Below, in pieces: positions 5,833-13,581 of a stretch of DNA of 32,258 nucleotides. The translations under genes were made by a program, and so were the position numbers. This stretch comes from Clostridia bacterium (GTDB lineage Bacteria > Bacillota > Clostridia > TANB77 > CAG-508). The notes beneath the pieces were generated by a model. It saw nothing but the letters and a program-made list of their open reading frames with translations, did not search any database and had not been told where the DNA came from. The stretch lies in the NCBI GenBank assembly GCA_017434295.1, contig JAFRFO010000102.1, forward strand, positions 1 to 32,258. Direction: 5' to 3'. How positions within the stretch are numbered: the first letter of the stretch is position 1; every line of letters starts with the position of its first letter.

Positions 5833-5861
5833 TTACAAAGTCCACCAGGTGGACTTTGTAA
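5833..5861 (+). repeat. Perfect 14-bp inverted repeat before topoisomerase operon
   Basis: TTACAAAGTCCACC (5833-5846), one central A, GGTGGACTTTGTAA (5848-5861). It ends one base before the AAAGGAGG ribosome site of the next gene. It could be an operator, a translation-control hairpin, or a single-strand structure used during transfer. Confidence 0.85.
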
Positions 5862-5878
5862 GAAAGGAGGTAAAAGTT

Positions 5879-6040
5879 ATGAAAGCAACTAATATTTTTA
5901 CAAAAATAATGGACTTGATAGAAAAAGAAACCGATATGCCATTACTTGAAAAAGACTTAAATAAATGGTTAGTAAAAGAACCAAGAAATCATATTATTTA
6001 TGAAATATATAAAAATGCAAGTAAAAATAGAGAAGTATAG
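5879..6040 (+). CDS. Small hypothetical protein, 53 residues
   Basis: The ATG at 5879 is chosen because a perfect AAAGGAGG lies at 5863-5870; the frame can be read from 5849 but that start lies inside the palindrome. The product is charged (MKATNIFTKIMDLIEKETDM.., ..EIYKNASKNREV) with no recognised domain. It lies 17 bases before the topoisomerase gene, so the two are probably translated from one message. Confidence 0.65.
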   Translation: MKATNIFTKIMDLIEKETDMPLLEKDLNKWLVKEPRNHIIYEIYKNASKNREV

Positions 6041-6057
6041 AAAGGAAAAAAAAGAAA

Positions 6058-8142
6058 ATGTCAAAAGCACTAATTATAGCTGAAAAGCCAAGTTTAGCTC
6101 AAAAAATTATAGGAGCTATAGGAAATATGAAAAGAGTAAATGACTATTACGAAAATGATGAATTTATTGTTACTTCAGTTTTTGGTCATTTATTAACTTT
6201 ATATGATATTGAAGATTATACAGGAGAGGAAAAAAAGAAATGGTCATTAGATAATTTACCATTTTTTCCTCAAAACTTCGAATATAAAATTAAAAATGAT
6301 ACAGGTATAAAAGAAAGATATAAACTAATAAAAGAATTAATAAAAAGAAATGATGTTACTGAAATAATAAATTCAGGGGACGCTGATAGAGAGGGAGAAG
6401 TATTAATAAATATTGTTGTTTATAAAATTTTTAAAGAATTAAAAATTAGTAAAAAAATAACAAGAATATGGCTTGAAGATCAAACTGAAAACACTATTAG
6501 AAAAGAATTAAAATACAGAAAAGATATTAAAAATACGGAGAATCTATACAATGAAGGATTGGCAAGAAGTTATATAGATTGGCTATATGGTATTAATCTT
6601 ACTCGTTATATATCTTTGAAAGCAGGAACTACTTTAAATACAGGAAGAGTTATTATTCCAACGGTAAAATATATTTATGATAGAGATATGCAAATAAAAA
6701 ATTTTAAAGCTGAAAAATATTATACACTATCAGCAGTAATAAACAAAGAAGGGCAAGAAATAAAACTAGATTTTTCAAAACTTAAATTTACAAAAGATGA
6801 ATACGAAAAAGCTTTAAATATTAAAAGAGAAATAGAAAATAAAAACATTAAAGTGGTTAATGTAGAAAATAAAGAAGTGACAAAAAAACCTAAAAAATTA
6901 TTTTCATTGGCTACATTACAAAATTATATGTCTAAAAATTATAAAATAAGTTTAGATAAAACATTAAGTCTTGTTCAAAGCTTGTACGAAAAAGGATATT
7001 TGACTTATCCAAGAACGAATACTGAATATATGGCAGAAGAAGAAATCCCTAAAGTTGAAAGAATATTACAAGTCTTAAATAATTCAGATTTAGAATTAAA
7101 GAAAACAAAAGCAATCTTTGATTCTTCAAAAGTTGAATCACATAGTGCTATTACAATTACCGAAAAATTAGTTGATGAAACAAAGTTATCTGATGACGAA
7201 ATAAAATTGTTTAATGTAGTAAAAAATAGATTTTTTGCTAATTTTACAAAAGAAGAGTGTATTTTATCACAGACAATAGTTACTTTTGAAATTGAGAATA
7301 CAGAGTATTCAACAAAGTTAAAAGGAACTTCTGTAATACAACAAGGATATTTAAAATTTGAAAATGATTTAAATGAAAAATCAGTTCCAATATTTAAAAA
7401 TAATGAATTATTTAAAAATAATATTAAACTTGAGGAAAAAGAAACAACGCCACCTAATAAAGTAACAGAGGCAGAGCTTAATAGATTTTTTGAAAAACCG
7501 TTTAAAAAGCAAGAAGTTGAAGATGAAAATGAAGAAGAAAATGATACTGAAGATTATAAAGCAATTCTTAAAGGAATTGAAATAGGTACTCCTGCAACAA
7601 GGTCAGGAACGGTCGAAAAAGTCAAAAAAATAGGTTATATAAGTGCCAATAAAAATATATTATCTATTACAGATTTAGGTATAAAATTTATTGAAACTTT
7701 AGATAAATTAAATATAAACTTATATAAAGAAAAAACTGTTGAACTTTCACAAAACCTAAAAAATATATATAATAAGCAGGATACAATTGATAATGTTGTA
7801 AAAAAAGAAGAAGTTACAATAAAAAACATAATGAATCAAAACATAGATGTTGAAAGAATATCTAAAAATATTAATAAGGAGAGTTTAGGAAAATGTCCTT
7901 TATGTCATAAAGATATTTTTGAAAGTAAATTATCTTATTCTTGTTCAGGATTTAAAGAAGGTTGTAAATTTTCAATATGGAAAACAATTGCAGGAAAAAG
8001 TATAACTAAAAGTCAAGCAAAAAAATTGCTTTTAAAAAACAAAACAGATTTAATAAAAGGGTTTAAAAGCAAATCAGGGAAAGAATTTAACGCATACTTA
8101 AAGTTAGAAAAAGATGGAAGTATAAAGTTTGAATTTAATTAA
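6058..8142 (+). CDS. Type IA DNA topoisomerase (TopB/TraE-like, element-borne)
   Basis: A 694-residue topoisomerase III-like enzyme that passes single strands and would relax or decatenate DNA during replication and conjugation. Motifs visible: Toprim E9 (IIAEKPS) and D108-A-D110-REGE; Y317 nucleophile in YLTYPRTN; TGRV near 196; ATR near 507 (IGTPATRSGTV). A four-cysteine zinc ribbon (C613, C616, C629, C636) closes the protein. Length and motif order are complete. Such enzymes are common in Gram-positive conjugative elements, where they accompany the relaxase. It is in the maintenance operon, not in the secretion operon. Confidence 0.96.
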   Translation: MSKALIIAEKPSLAQKIIGAIGNMKRVNDYYENDEFIVTSVFGHLLTLYDIEDYTGEEKKKWSLDNLPFFPQNFEYKIKNDTGIKERYKLIKELIKRNDVTEIINSGDADREGEVLINIVVYKIFKELKISKKITRIWLEDQTENTIRKELKYRKDIKNTENLYNEGLARSYIDWLYGINLTRYISLKAGTTLNTGRVIIPTVKYIYDRDMQIKNFKAEKYYTLSAVINKEGQEIKLDFSKLKFTKDEYEKALNIKREIENKNIKVVNVENKEVTKKPKKLFSLATLQNYMSKNYKISLDKTLSLVQSLYEKGYLTYPRTNTEYMAEEEIPKVERILQVLNNSDLELKKTKAIFDSSKVESHSAITITEKLVDETKLSDDEIKLFNVVKNRFFANFTKEECILSQTIVTFEIENTEYSTKLKGTSVIQQGYLKFENDLNEKSVPIFKNNELFKNNIKLEEKETTPPNKVTEAELNRFFEKPFKKQEVEDENEEENDTEDYKAILKGIEIGTPATRSGTVEKVKKIGYISANKNILSITDLGIKFIETLDKLNINLYKEKTVELSQNLKNIYNKQDTIDNVVKKEEVTIKNIMNQNIDVERISKNINKESLGKCPLCHKDIFESKLSYSCSGFKEGCKFSIWKTIAGKSITKSQAKKLLLKNKTDLIKGFKSKSGKEFNAYLKLEKDGSIKFEFN

Positions 8143-8159
8143 TAATATGGAGGAAAATT

Positions 8160-8555
8160 ATGGGAAAGTACATAAAAGAATACTTTGAAAAAGAGTTGAG
8201 TTATGCACAAGGAAAATTAGCAAGTATTAAATTTTGGTTAAATGATAATGAAAATGAAGAAAATGAAAAGGTAAAGAAAACAAGAGAAATCTTAAAATCA
8301 AATTTAGCATTTAGAAATATAGATGATTGGAAAGAATATAAAGAACAACAAATAAAAGAAGGCGAAGAAACAATAGAAAAAATAAAAAGCATAATAGAAA
8401 AAAGTGAAGAAATAAGTGATGAAGACCTAATAAAAGGATATGAAGAAATGCAAAAATTAAAGGACTTGTTTATTATTGATAAAAATGATAAAATATTAAA
8501 CAAGGAATTAAATTTCCGAGATTTAATTAAATATGTAAAAGGAAAGTTAAAATAA
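8160..8555 (+). CDS. Hypothetical coiled-coil protein, 131 residues
   Basis: A lysine- and glutamate-rich helical protein, strongly predicted to be coiled coil through residues 5-105 (KEYFEKELSYAQGKL.., EETIEKIKSIIEKSEE..). No membrane segment or catalytic motif is visible. It starts 18 bases after the topoisomerase stop with GGAGG as ribosome site. No family recognised; it might be an accessory of the topoisomerase or of the next DNA-binding protein. Confidence 0.75.
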   Translation: MGKYIKEYFEKELSYAQGKLASIKFWLNDNENEENEKVKKTREILKSNLAFRNIDDWKEYKEQQIKEGEETIEKIKSIIEKSEEISDEDLIKGYEEMQKLKDLFIIDKNDKILNKELNFRDLIKYVKGKLK

Positions 8556-8572
8556 TTTAGGGGTTAATACTA

Positions 8573-8785
8573 ATGGAAGAAGAAAGAGAGAATATTTTTA
8601 TTGCAAATAAAATATATACTGATGTAGTTGATTTTATTAAAACTCAAAAGGGATTTAGTTCATATACTCTTGTCAGAAAATATAAAATAGGATATACTAC
8701 AGCTAATATCATAATTGATAAGTTGATTAGAGATGGATTAATTGAAGAACATTATGGGACTTATTGGGTAATACAAAATAATTAA
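8573..8785 (+). CDS. Stand-alone FtsK gamma-like winged-helix protein
   Basis: A 70-residue protein matching the C-terminal gamma domain of FtsK/SpoIIIE: IYTDVVDFIKTQKGFSS, then LVRKYKIGYTTANIIIDKL, then DGLIEEHYG. In FtsK this domain reads orienting sequences and contacts the Xer recombinases. Here there is no motor domain; the whole protein is the gamma fold. It may therefore be a DNA-binding regulator, or act on the tyrosine recombinase of the element or host Xer. The ribosome site is weak (GGGG, 8560-8563), suggesting low expression or translational coupling. Confidence 0.8.
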   Translation: MEEERENIFIANKIYTDVVDFIKTQKGFSSYTLVRKYKIGYTTANIIIDKLIRDGLIEEHYGTYWVIQNN

Positions 8786-8808
8786 AATAATTTTAGGAGA
8801 TAACTTAT

Positions 8809-9276
8809 ATGAATAATATTATTATTTCAAAGAGATATAGTAATGATGAAATAAAATTAGAATATGGACTATTTGTAAAACCTATTGAAACACAAATAAA
8901 ATTTGAAACTAACAATAAATATGTTTTAAAAAATAATAAATATATGAATAAAATATCAGAATCTGTATTTATTTTATATAAGGAAAAGTTATTGTCAATA
9001 GAAGAAGTAAGAAAGATTATTGAAGAGCTTGATAATAGAATTAGAAGAGAAATTGAATTAAATCAAAAAGAGATTAAATATAGAAAATTGTCTGAATTAT
9101 ATCCAAAGCACAATGTAAGGAGAAGAAAAGAAATTGAAGATGAAATATTTAATGAAGTTAAAGAACTTTATTTTAATAAAAATATGAAACAAATTGATAT
9201 TGCTAAAAAATTAAAAATAGATCCAAAATCAATAAGTCATATTATTTATAAACTTAATAAAAATATTTCTAATTAA
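8809..9276 (+). CDS. Hypothetical protein with C-terminal HTH
   Basis: A 155-residue protein. The C-terminus (KELYFNKNMKQIDIAKKLK, then IDPKSISHIIYKLNK) has a clear helix-turn-helix of the resolvase/sigma-region-4 type. A charged helical stretch at about 60-115 (EEVRKIIEELDNRIRREIEL..) precedes it. The N-terminal 50 residues look like beta strands of unknown fold. It is a candidate regulator of the conjugation operons, since no other protein in the element is an obvious match for the palindromes in the four leader cassettes; this is inference only. Confidence 0.7.
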   Translation: MNNIIISKRYSNDEIKLEYGLFVKPIETQIKFETNNKYVLKNNKYMNKISESVFILYKEKLLSIEEVRKIIEELDNRIRREIELNQKEIKYRKLSELYPKHNVRRRKEIEDEIFNEVKELYFNKNMKQIDIAKKLKIDPKSISHIIYKLNKNISN

Positions 9277-9281
9277 ATAGC

Positions 9282-9325
9282 TTTTAAACTACTTTAAAAG
9301 TTATTTAAAATATGTTAAAATATTA
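9282..9325. repeat. 11-bp AT-rich array D (TTTTAAACTNN x4) upstream of fic
   Basis: Four units start at 9282, 9293, 9304 and 9315, exactly 11 bases apart, degenerating at the end. They lie in the 84-base gap before the Fic gene, where a promoter could also lie (TATTATAAAT near 9320). Confidence 0.75.
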
Positions 9326-9360
9326 TAAATATATTATACGGAAATGAAAGGAATAGAATT

Positions 9361-10125
9361 ATGATAATAAGTAAAGAACAAATTAAATATGCGAAACAAA
9401 TAGATAGTCCATATTATAATGAAATTAAAATAGAATTTTTATTTCACTCAAATAAATTGGAAGGTAGTACATTTGATGAAGAACAATTAATTTCATTAAT
9501 TGCAGAAAATAAAGTACAAGGTGAACATAGCATAGATGATGTTCAAGAAACAATCAATTCTATTAAATTATTTGATTTTGTAGTAGATACTTTAGATGAA
9601 GATCTAACACCTAGATTGTTAAAAGAATTTAATTCTTTGCTAAAACAAAACACTAAACAAGAAGAATATGGTCTAGTAGGAGTATTTAAAAAAATACCAA
9701 ATAAATTATTAGGAGTAGATTTAAAAACTGCACAACCACACGAAGTAGAAGAAAAGATTAAAGGATTATTAAATTCTAAAATTAATAGTGTAGATGATGT
9801 TGCAAATTTTCATCAGGAATTTGAACATATACACCCTTTTCAAGATGGAAATGGTAGAATTGGAAGGTTTTTAATGTTAAGGCAATGTATATTAAATAAT
9901 ATTGATTTAATTGCAGTTGATAATGAATTCGAAAAAGAATATAAAGAAAATTTATATATTGCACAAACTCAAAATAACCTAAAACCATTAGTAGATACTT
10001 TTTATAAGTGTCAAAAAAGGTTAGATAACAAATTAAAAGATATTAAAGAATTTTTTCAAGAAGTTGAAAAAATTAATAATGCTGAGGAAGTCGAAAGTGA
10101 AGATGATGAAGATCTTGATATGTAA
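9361..10125 (+). CDS. Fic-domain AMPylase with N-terminal inhibitory helix and acidic tail
   Basis: A 254-residue Fic protein, an enzyme family that usually transfers AMP from ATP to a target protein. The catalytic motif HPFQDGNGRIGR is complete (H158 to R169). An inhibitory motif SNKLEG (S30, E34, G35), the (S/T)xxxE(G/N) form, lies in the N-terminus, so it belongs to the self-inhibited class (N-terminal inhibition) and needs no separate antitoxin. Residues about 235-254 form an acidic tail ending DEDLDM, shared with the relaxase and ArdC tails. I infer that it is delivered to the recipient through the conjugation channel. Its own 11-bp array upstream suggests separate control. Confidence 0.93.
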   Translation: MIISKEQIKYAKQIDSPYYNEIKIEFLFHSNKLEGSTFDEEQLISLIAENKVQGEHSIDDVQETINSIKLFDFVVDTLDEDLTPRLLKEFNSLLKQNTKQEEYGLVGVFKKIPNKLLGVDLKTAQPHEVEEKIKGLLNSKINSVDDVANFHQEFEHIHPFQDGNGRIGRFLMLRQCILNNIDLIAVDNEFEKEYKENLYIAQTQNNLKPLVDTFYKCQKRLDNKLKDIKEFFQEVEKINNAEEVESEDDEDLDM

Positions 10126-10139
10126 AAGAAGGGAATAGT

Positions 10140-10748
10140 ATGAATAAAAGAAAAGTTTTAGGTATTAATTATTATGATATAGATAGGGTAAGGTTTAAAT
10201 GGACTAATGGAAGTGGTTCAGTGAAAATCACTTATAAAGATAATAATTATGGAGATAAAAAAGGAAATGAATTTTGCGTAAGAAATATTGAAAATTTATA
10301 TAAGTTATGTATTAGATGTTTAGAAAAAGATGATATTAGAACATATCAGAATCTTATAGGATTGGGGTTAATTAAAAAAGCTAAATTAAGAAAGGGTTCG
10401 TATATAACAATCTTTGATAATATTAATGAATACAAAAATATAACGATTAAAGGTTTGAATGTAAAAGAGTGTTTAAAATTTGTTTGCGATAATCAGGAAA
10501 AAGCGAATATAGAAATAACAGATGTGATGTATGCAGGAGTGAAATTTAATTATGATTTTAAACACAATGTTAAGGATTCTAATATTAATATAGAACAGAC
10601 TGAAAAAGATAATAGCGAAAAATTGTTAGAGGAAATAAAACAATTGAAAGATGAAATCAAAGTCTTACAAAGCAAGATTGAAACAAAGGAAAAACAGGAG
10701 CCTAAGCCTGAAATTGAAAGTGAAGATGATGAAGAACTTGATATGTAA
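10140..10748 (+). CDS. Unknown protein with coiled coil and acidic DM tail
   Basis: A 202-residue protein. Residues 1-140 are of mixed beta/alpha type (GINYYDIDRVRFKWTNGSG.., CVRNIENLYKLCIRCLEKDD..), followed by a coiled coil at about 157-187 (EKLLEEIKQLKDEIKVLQSK..) and an acidic C-terminus ending DDEELDM. The end is nearly the same as that of the Fic protein 14 bases upstream, although the rest is unrelated. No family recognised. The shared tail and adjacency suggest a Fic-linked effector or adaptor carried to the recipient. Confidence 0.8.
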   Translation: MNKRKVLGINYYDIDRVRFKWTNGSGSVKITYKDNNYGDKKGNEFCVRNIENLYKLCIRCLEKDDIRTYQNLIGLGLIKKAKLRKGSYITIFDNINEYKNITIKGLNVKECLKFVCDNQEKANIEITDVMYAGVKFNYDFKHNVKDSNINIEQTEKDNSEKLLEEIKQLKDEIKVLQSKIETKEKQEPKPEIESEDDEELDM

Positions 10749-10751
10749 AAT

Positions 10752-10901
10752 TTTATAAAAACTTTATAAAAGCTTTATAAAATCTTGTTTGACAATGCTT
10801 TTTTTAGATGATACAATACTATCATCAAAAATTGTCAAGAGAGGAAGAACTGCAAAGTTCTTCTTTTTTTGACTCTTTTTATTTTAGAAAGGAAGGTTTT
10901 T
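10752..10901 (+). promoter_or_regulatory. Conjugation leader cassette 1 (DNA-processing operon)
   Basis: Parts in order: three 11-bp boxes TTTATAAAANC (10752, 10763, 10774); -35 TTGACA 10789-10794; -10 TACAAT 10812-10817 with 17-base spacer; operator GATGATA-N6-TATCATC (10807-10826) over the -10; outer inverted repeat TTGACAAT (10789) / ATTGTCAA (10831). The 5' leader forms an 18-pair perfect stem (10834-10851 with 10856-10873) with a GCAA loop. The ribosome site GAAAGGAAGG precedes the ATG at 10902. Three further copies start at 15583, 22724 and 29449. Confidence 0.93.
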
Positions 10902-11909
10902 ATGGAAAATAATCAAAGAAAAGAAGAAGAATTGAGATTCGCAAAAATGAGGGAAAGATTTAATAAAATACATACAAATAATAATCATTCAAATAGTACT
11001 GAAAGCGTTGAAACTACAGAAACTGAACAACAGAATGAAAACATAAAAGAAATTGCTGAAGAAGTTAAAAAGGTAGCTCAAAATCAAGTTGGAACTTTAA
11101 CAGAAATAGAAATATATAAGCTAAAACCATATGAATATAAGGGAGAAGGACAGCCATTTAATGAATATAATTCAAAGAAATATGAAGATGTAAAAAATTC
11201 TATTATATTAAATGGATTGCACGAACCTATAATTGTAAGGAAAATTGCTAATGAAGATAAATACGAAATAATTGCAGGACACAATAGAACTAAAATCTTT
11301 AAAGAGCTAGGAAAAGAAAAAATACCAGCTTTAATAGTAGATTGCGATGATGATAAAGCGAGATTAATAATGGTTGAAACGAACATTATGAAAAGAGATG
11401 AAATAACACCAATGGAAAGAGCTAGAGCATATAAAATTCAAAAAGATATCTACAGCAAGAAAAAATATGGAGAAGATGAAAAAATAGCAATAAAAACTAT
11501 TTTAGAAGAGAATAGCACAAGTAAAGGGAATTTTTACAGATATTTATCATTAAACAATTTAATTCCAAAATTTCAGGAGTTAGTTGAAAATAAATTTAAT
11601 ATTAAAAATGCTGAACAAATATCATTTTTAAAAAAAGAAGAACAAGAAAATTTATATGTTTTATTAAATGATAAAAAAATAAAAGTAAATGATAAAAAAT
11701 TAAAGATTTTAAAAAATTTATCAAATGAAAATGAAAATGTGTTATCTGAAGATGAAATAGTAAATTGTTTTAAAGAAAATTTAAAACCTAATATAGAAAT
11801 ATCTATAAATCTTAATAATGAAGAGATAGAAAAGTATTTTCCTGCAAATATAGATAAAAAAGAAATAAAAGAAATAATAATTAAAGCATTAGACAAATAT
11901 TTCAATTAG
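10902..11909 (+). CDS. ParB-like nuclease/CTPase-fold protein
   Basis: A 335-residue ParB/Spo0J family protein. Residues 1-60 are a polar linker-like N-terminus. The ParB N-terminal domain covers about 64-160 with the C-motif AGHNRTKIF (G126-R129), which in ParB binds CTP. A DNA-binding helical region with HTH character follows (ITPMERARAYKIQKD.., SKGNFYRYLSL). A TTG start 33 bases upstream is in frame, but the ATG at 10902 has the ribosome site and the fourth leader copy breaks that frame. It is the first gene of the DNA-processing operon, and with no cognate ParA it may organise oriT or regulate transfer rather than segregate. Confidence 0.88.
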   Translation: MENNQRKEEELRFAKMRERFNKIHTNNNHSNSTESVETTETEQQNENIKEIAEEVKKVAQNQVGTLTEIEIYKLKPYEYKGEGQPFNEYNSKKYEDVKNSIILNGLHEPIIVRKIANEDKYEIIAGHNRTKIFKELGKEKIPALIVDCDDDKARLIMVETNIMKRDEITPMERARAYKIQKDIYSKKKYGEDEKIAIKTILEENSTSKGNFYRYLSLNNLIPKFQELVENKFNIKNAEQISFLKKEEQENLYVLLNDKKIKVNDKKLKILKNLSNENENVLSEDEIVNCFKENLKPNIEISINLNNEEIEKYFPANIDKKEIKEIIIKALDKYFN

Positions 11910-11926
11910 AATAGGGAGAAATGAAA

Positions 11927-12364
11927 ATGAAAAACGATAAAATTTTAAGAAACGCAAGAATAGATAAAAGACTAGATGAAAATGTTGTTAAGTATTGTTC
12001 GCAGAATCACATTTCATATACAAAAGCTATAAATGAAGGCTTGAAATTACTAACAAAAACACAAATGATAGAAGATAATTTACCTGAAATTTTAGATACA
12101 ATCGAACGAAAAATTAATGATATTTTAGAACCCTATACAAAAAGCTCAAGAAAGGTAATGGCAAAATGTGCCAAAAGCAGTCTTTCAGCAATATTTTTAA
12201 ATGGAGAAGTTTATAAATCAATTTTTAAAGAAGATGAAGAAATATTGCAAGAATTAATAAATAAAGCAGATAAAAAAGCTTATGTAGTTTTAAAAAATGG
12301 ATATTTAGAAGGAGATATAACTGAATTATTTAAAGCAAAAGATGAAAATGACAAGGAGGAATAA
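11927..12364 (+). CDS. CopG-like relaxosome accessory protein
   Basis: A 145-residue protein; the ATG at 11927 is preferred to 11921 by distance from AGGGAG (11913-11918). The N-terminus (RNARIDKRLDENVVKYCSQNHISYTKAINEGLKLL, shown in parts) fits a ribbon-helix-helix domain: RIDKRLDENV strand and helix, then SYTKAINEGL. The rest is helical with a central MAKCAKSSLSA segment. It sits directly upstream of the relaxase, where MobC-like accessory proteins that bind oriT are expected. Direct homology to MobC cannot be judged by eye. Confidence 0.72.
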   Translation: MKNDKILRNARIDKRLDENVVKYCSQNHISYTKAINEGLKLLTKTQMIEDNLPEILDTIERKINDILEPYTKSSRKVMAKCAKSSLSAIFLNGEVYKSIFKEDEEILQELINKADKKAYVVLKNGYLEGDITELFKAKDENDKEE

Positions 12365-12368
12365 ATAA

Positions 12369-13571
12369 ATGAGTTATAATCAAGGCTTTGTTTATAAAGT
12401 TATTAATGCTAGAAATGATAAAAGTAAAAAAATTAATGCAAAAGTAAAAAGAAACATAGAACATATAAGATATATTGCAACTAGACCAGGGGCAGAAATG
12501 GGAGAAAATGTTCACGGATTAACTGGTCATATAAAGGGGATAGAAAATGTTGAAAAAGCAGATTTAAAAGAAATATTAAAAAAAGTTGGAGATGACACTA
12601 AAAAAAATATTAAAGTATGGCAAACAATATTATCTTTAGCAGAAGATGAGGCTGTTAAAAATGATTTAACTAATAGAGAAAAATGGAATGAACTTGTTAA
12701 GAGAAAATTGTCAATAATCCAAAAGGAATATGATATTGAATATCAAAATTTGAATTATGTTTTAGCTTATCACAATGAAGAAGGACACCCACATATACAT
12801 TTAGTTTTTTGGGATAATGAGGGAGAAAATAAGGTAGAAAATGCTCGTGTTAATTATGGTAAAATTAGAAGAGAATTTACAAAAGAGATTCATAAAGGAG
12901 AATTACAAGAATTATATGATATAAAGAATTTAGAAAAAAAACAAATTAAAGATAATTTTATATCATTTGCTGAAGAAGAAAAAATAAAGGAAGAAATAAA
13001 AGAAATAGCTCCATATTTATTAAATCAGAAAATTATAGACAAAAAGTTAAGAGATAATAAATTAAAAGAGCTAATAATTGATTTGAGTATCATTAAACAA
13101 GAACATTTAAGTTCATTTAAATATCAATATTTAACACCAGAAGAAAAGGAAAAAATTAATAAAATTACTAAAGAAATTTTAAAGACAAGTTCACAATGTA
13201 AAAAGTCTTATGAAAATTATATTGAAGCTCATATAAAATCAAAAGCACTTTTAAGCAGTAATGAAGAATATATTAAAAAAGAAAAAGCCAAAGTAGAAAA
13301 AGAGATAGAAGGTATAATTGGAAATCAAGTTTTAAAATTTGTAAAGGAAATAAAAAAAGAGGATTTTGAAAAGTATGAAGATAATAAGAAAAAATATATT
13401 GTAGGAAATTTTGTAAATGAAATTAATATGATGTTAAATCAGTTAAGTGAAAGTCAAGATTTAAAAGCTAAAAGAAATATGTCAAAAATAAATCGTGAAC
13501 TGTCAAAACAAAGCAAAAAAGAACTTGCTATTAGATTACAAGATAAGTCAAATTTTGATTGGAATATGTAA
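12369..13571 (+). CDS. MobL-type relaxase with DWNM C-terminal signature
   Basis: A 400-residue relaxase that would nick oriT, stay attached to the 5' end and lead the strand through the channel. YIATRPGAEMG (about 35-45) and the metal-binding cluster H135, H140, H142, H144 in YHNEEGHPHIHLVFWD fit the MobL family of Firmicutes. Y35 is a candidate nucleophile. The C-terminal half is helical and charged. The protein ends FDWNM, comparable with DFEM and DLDM of the Fic, ArdC and unknown cargo proteins. Preceded by an AAGGAGG ribosome site and followed by VirD4 after 10 bases. Confidence 0.92.
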   Translation: MSYNQGFVYKVINARNDKSKKINAKVKRNIEHIRYIATRPGAEMGENVHGLTGHIKGIENVEKADLKEILKKVGDDTKKNIKVWQTILSLAEDEAVKNDLTNREKWNELVKRKLSIIQKEYDIEYQNLNYVLAYHNEEGHPHIHLVFWDNEGENKVENARVNYGKIRREFTKEIHKGELQELYDIKNLEKKQIKDNFISFAEEEKIKEEIKEIAPYLLNQKIIDKKLRDNKLKELIIDLSIIKQEHLSSFKYQYLTPEEKEKINKITKEILKTSSQCKKSYENYIEAHIKSKALLSSNEEYIKKEKAKVEKEIEGIIGNQVLKFVKEIKKEDFEKYEDNKKKYIVGNFVNEINMMLNQLSESQDLKAKRNMSKINRELSKQSKKELAIRLQDKSNFDWNM

Positions 13572-13581
13572 AGGAGAATGT

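Noticed and set aside
5849-5878. Upstream start for the 53-residue ORF
   Set aside because: It lies inside the perfect palindrome; the AAAGGAGG at 5863-5870 points to ATG 5879.
10869-10901. In-frame TTG extension (MTLFILERKVF) before the first gene of cassettes 1, 2 and 3
   Set aside because: It starts in the right arm of the RNA hairpin with no ribosome site. The downstream ATG has GAAAGGAAGG. In cassette 4 a one-base insertion breaks the frame.
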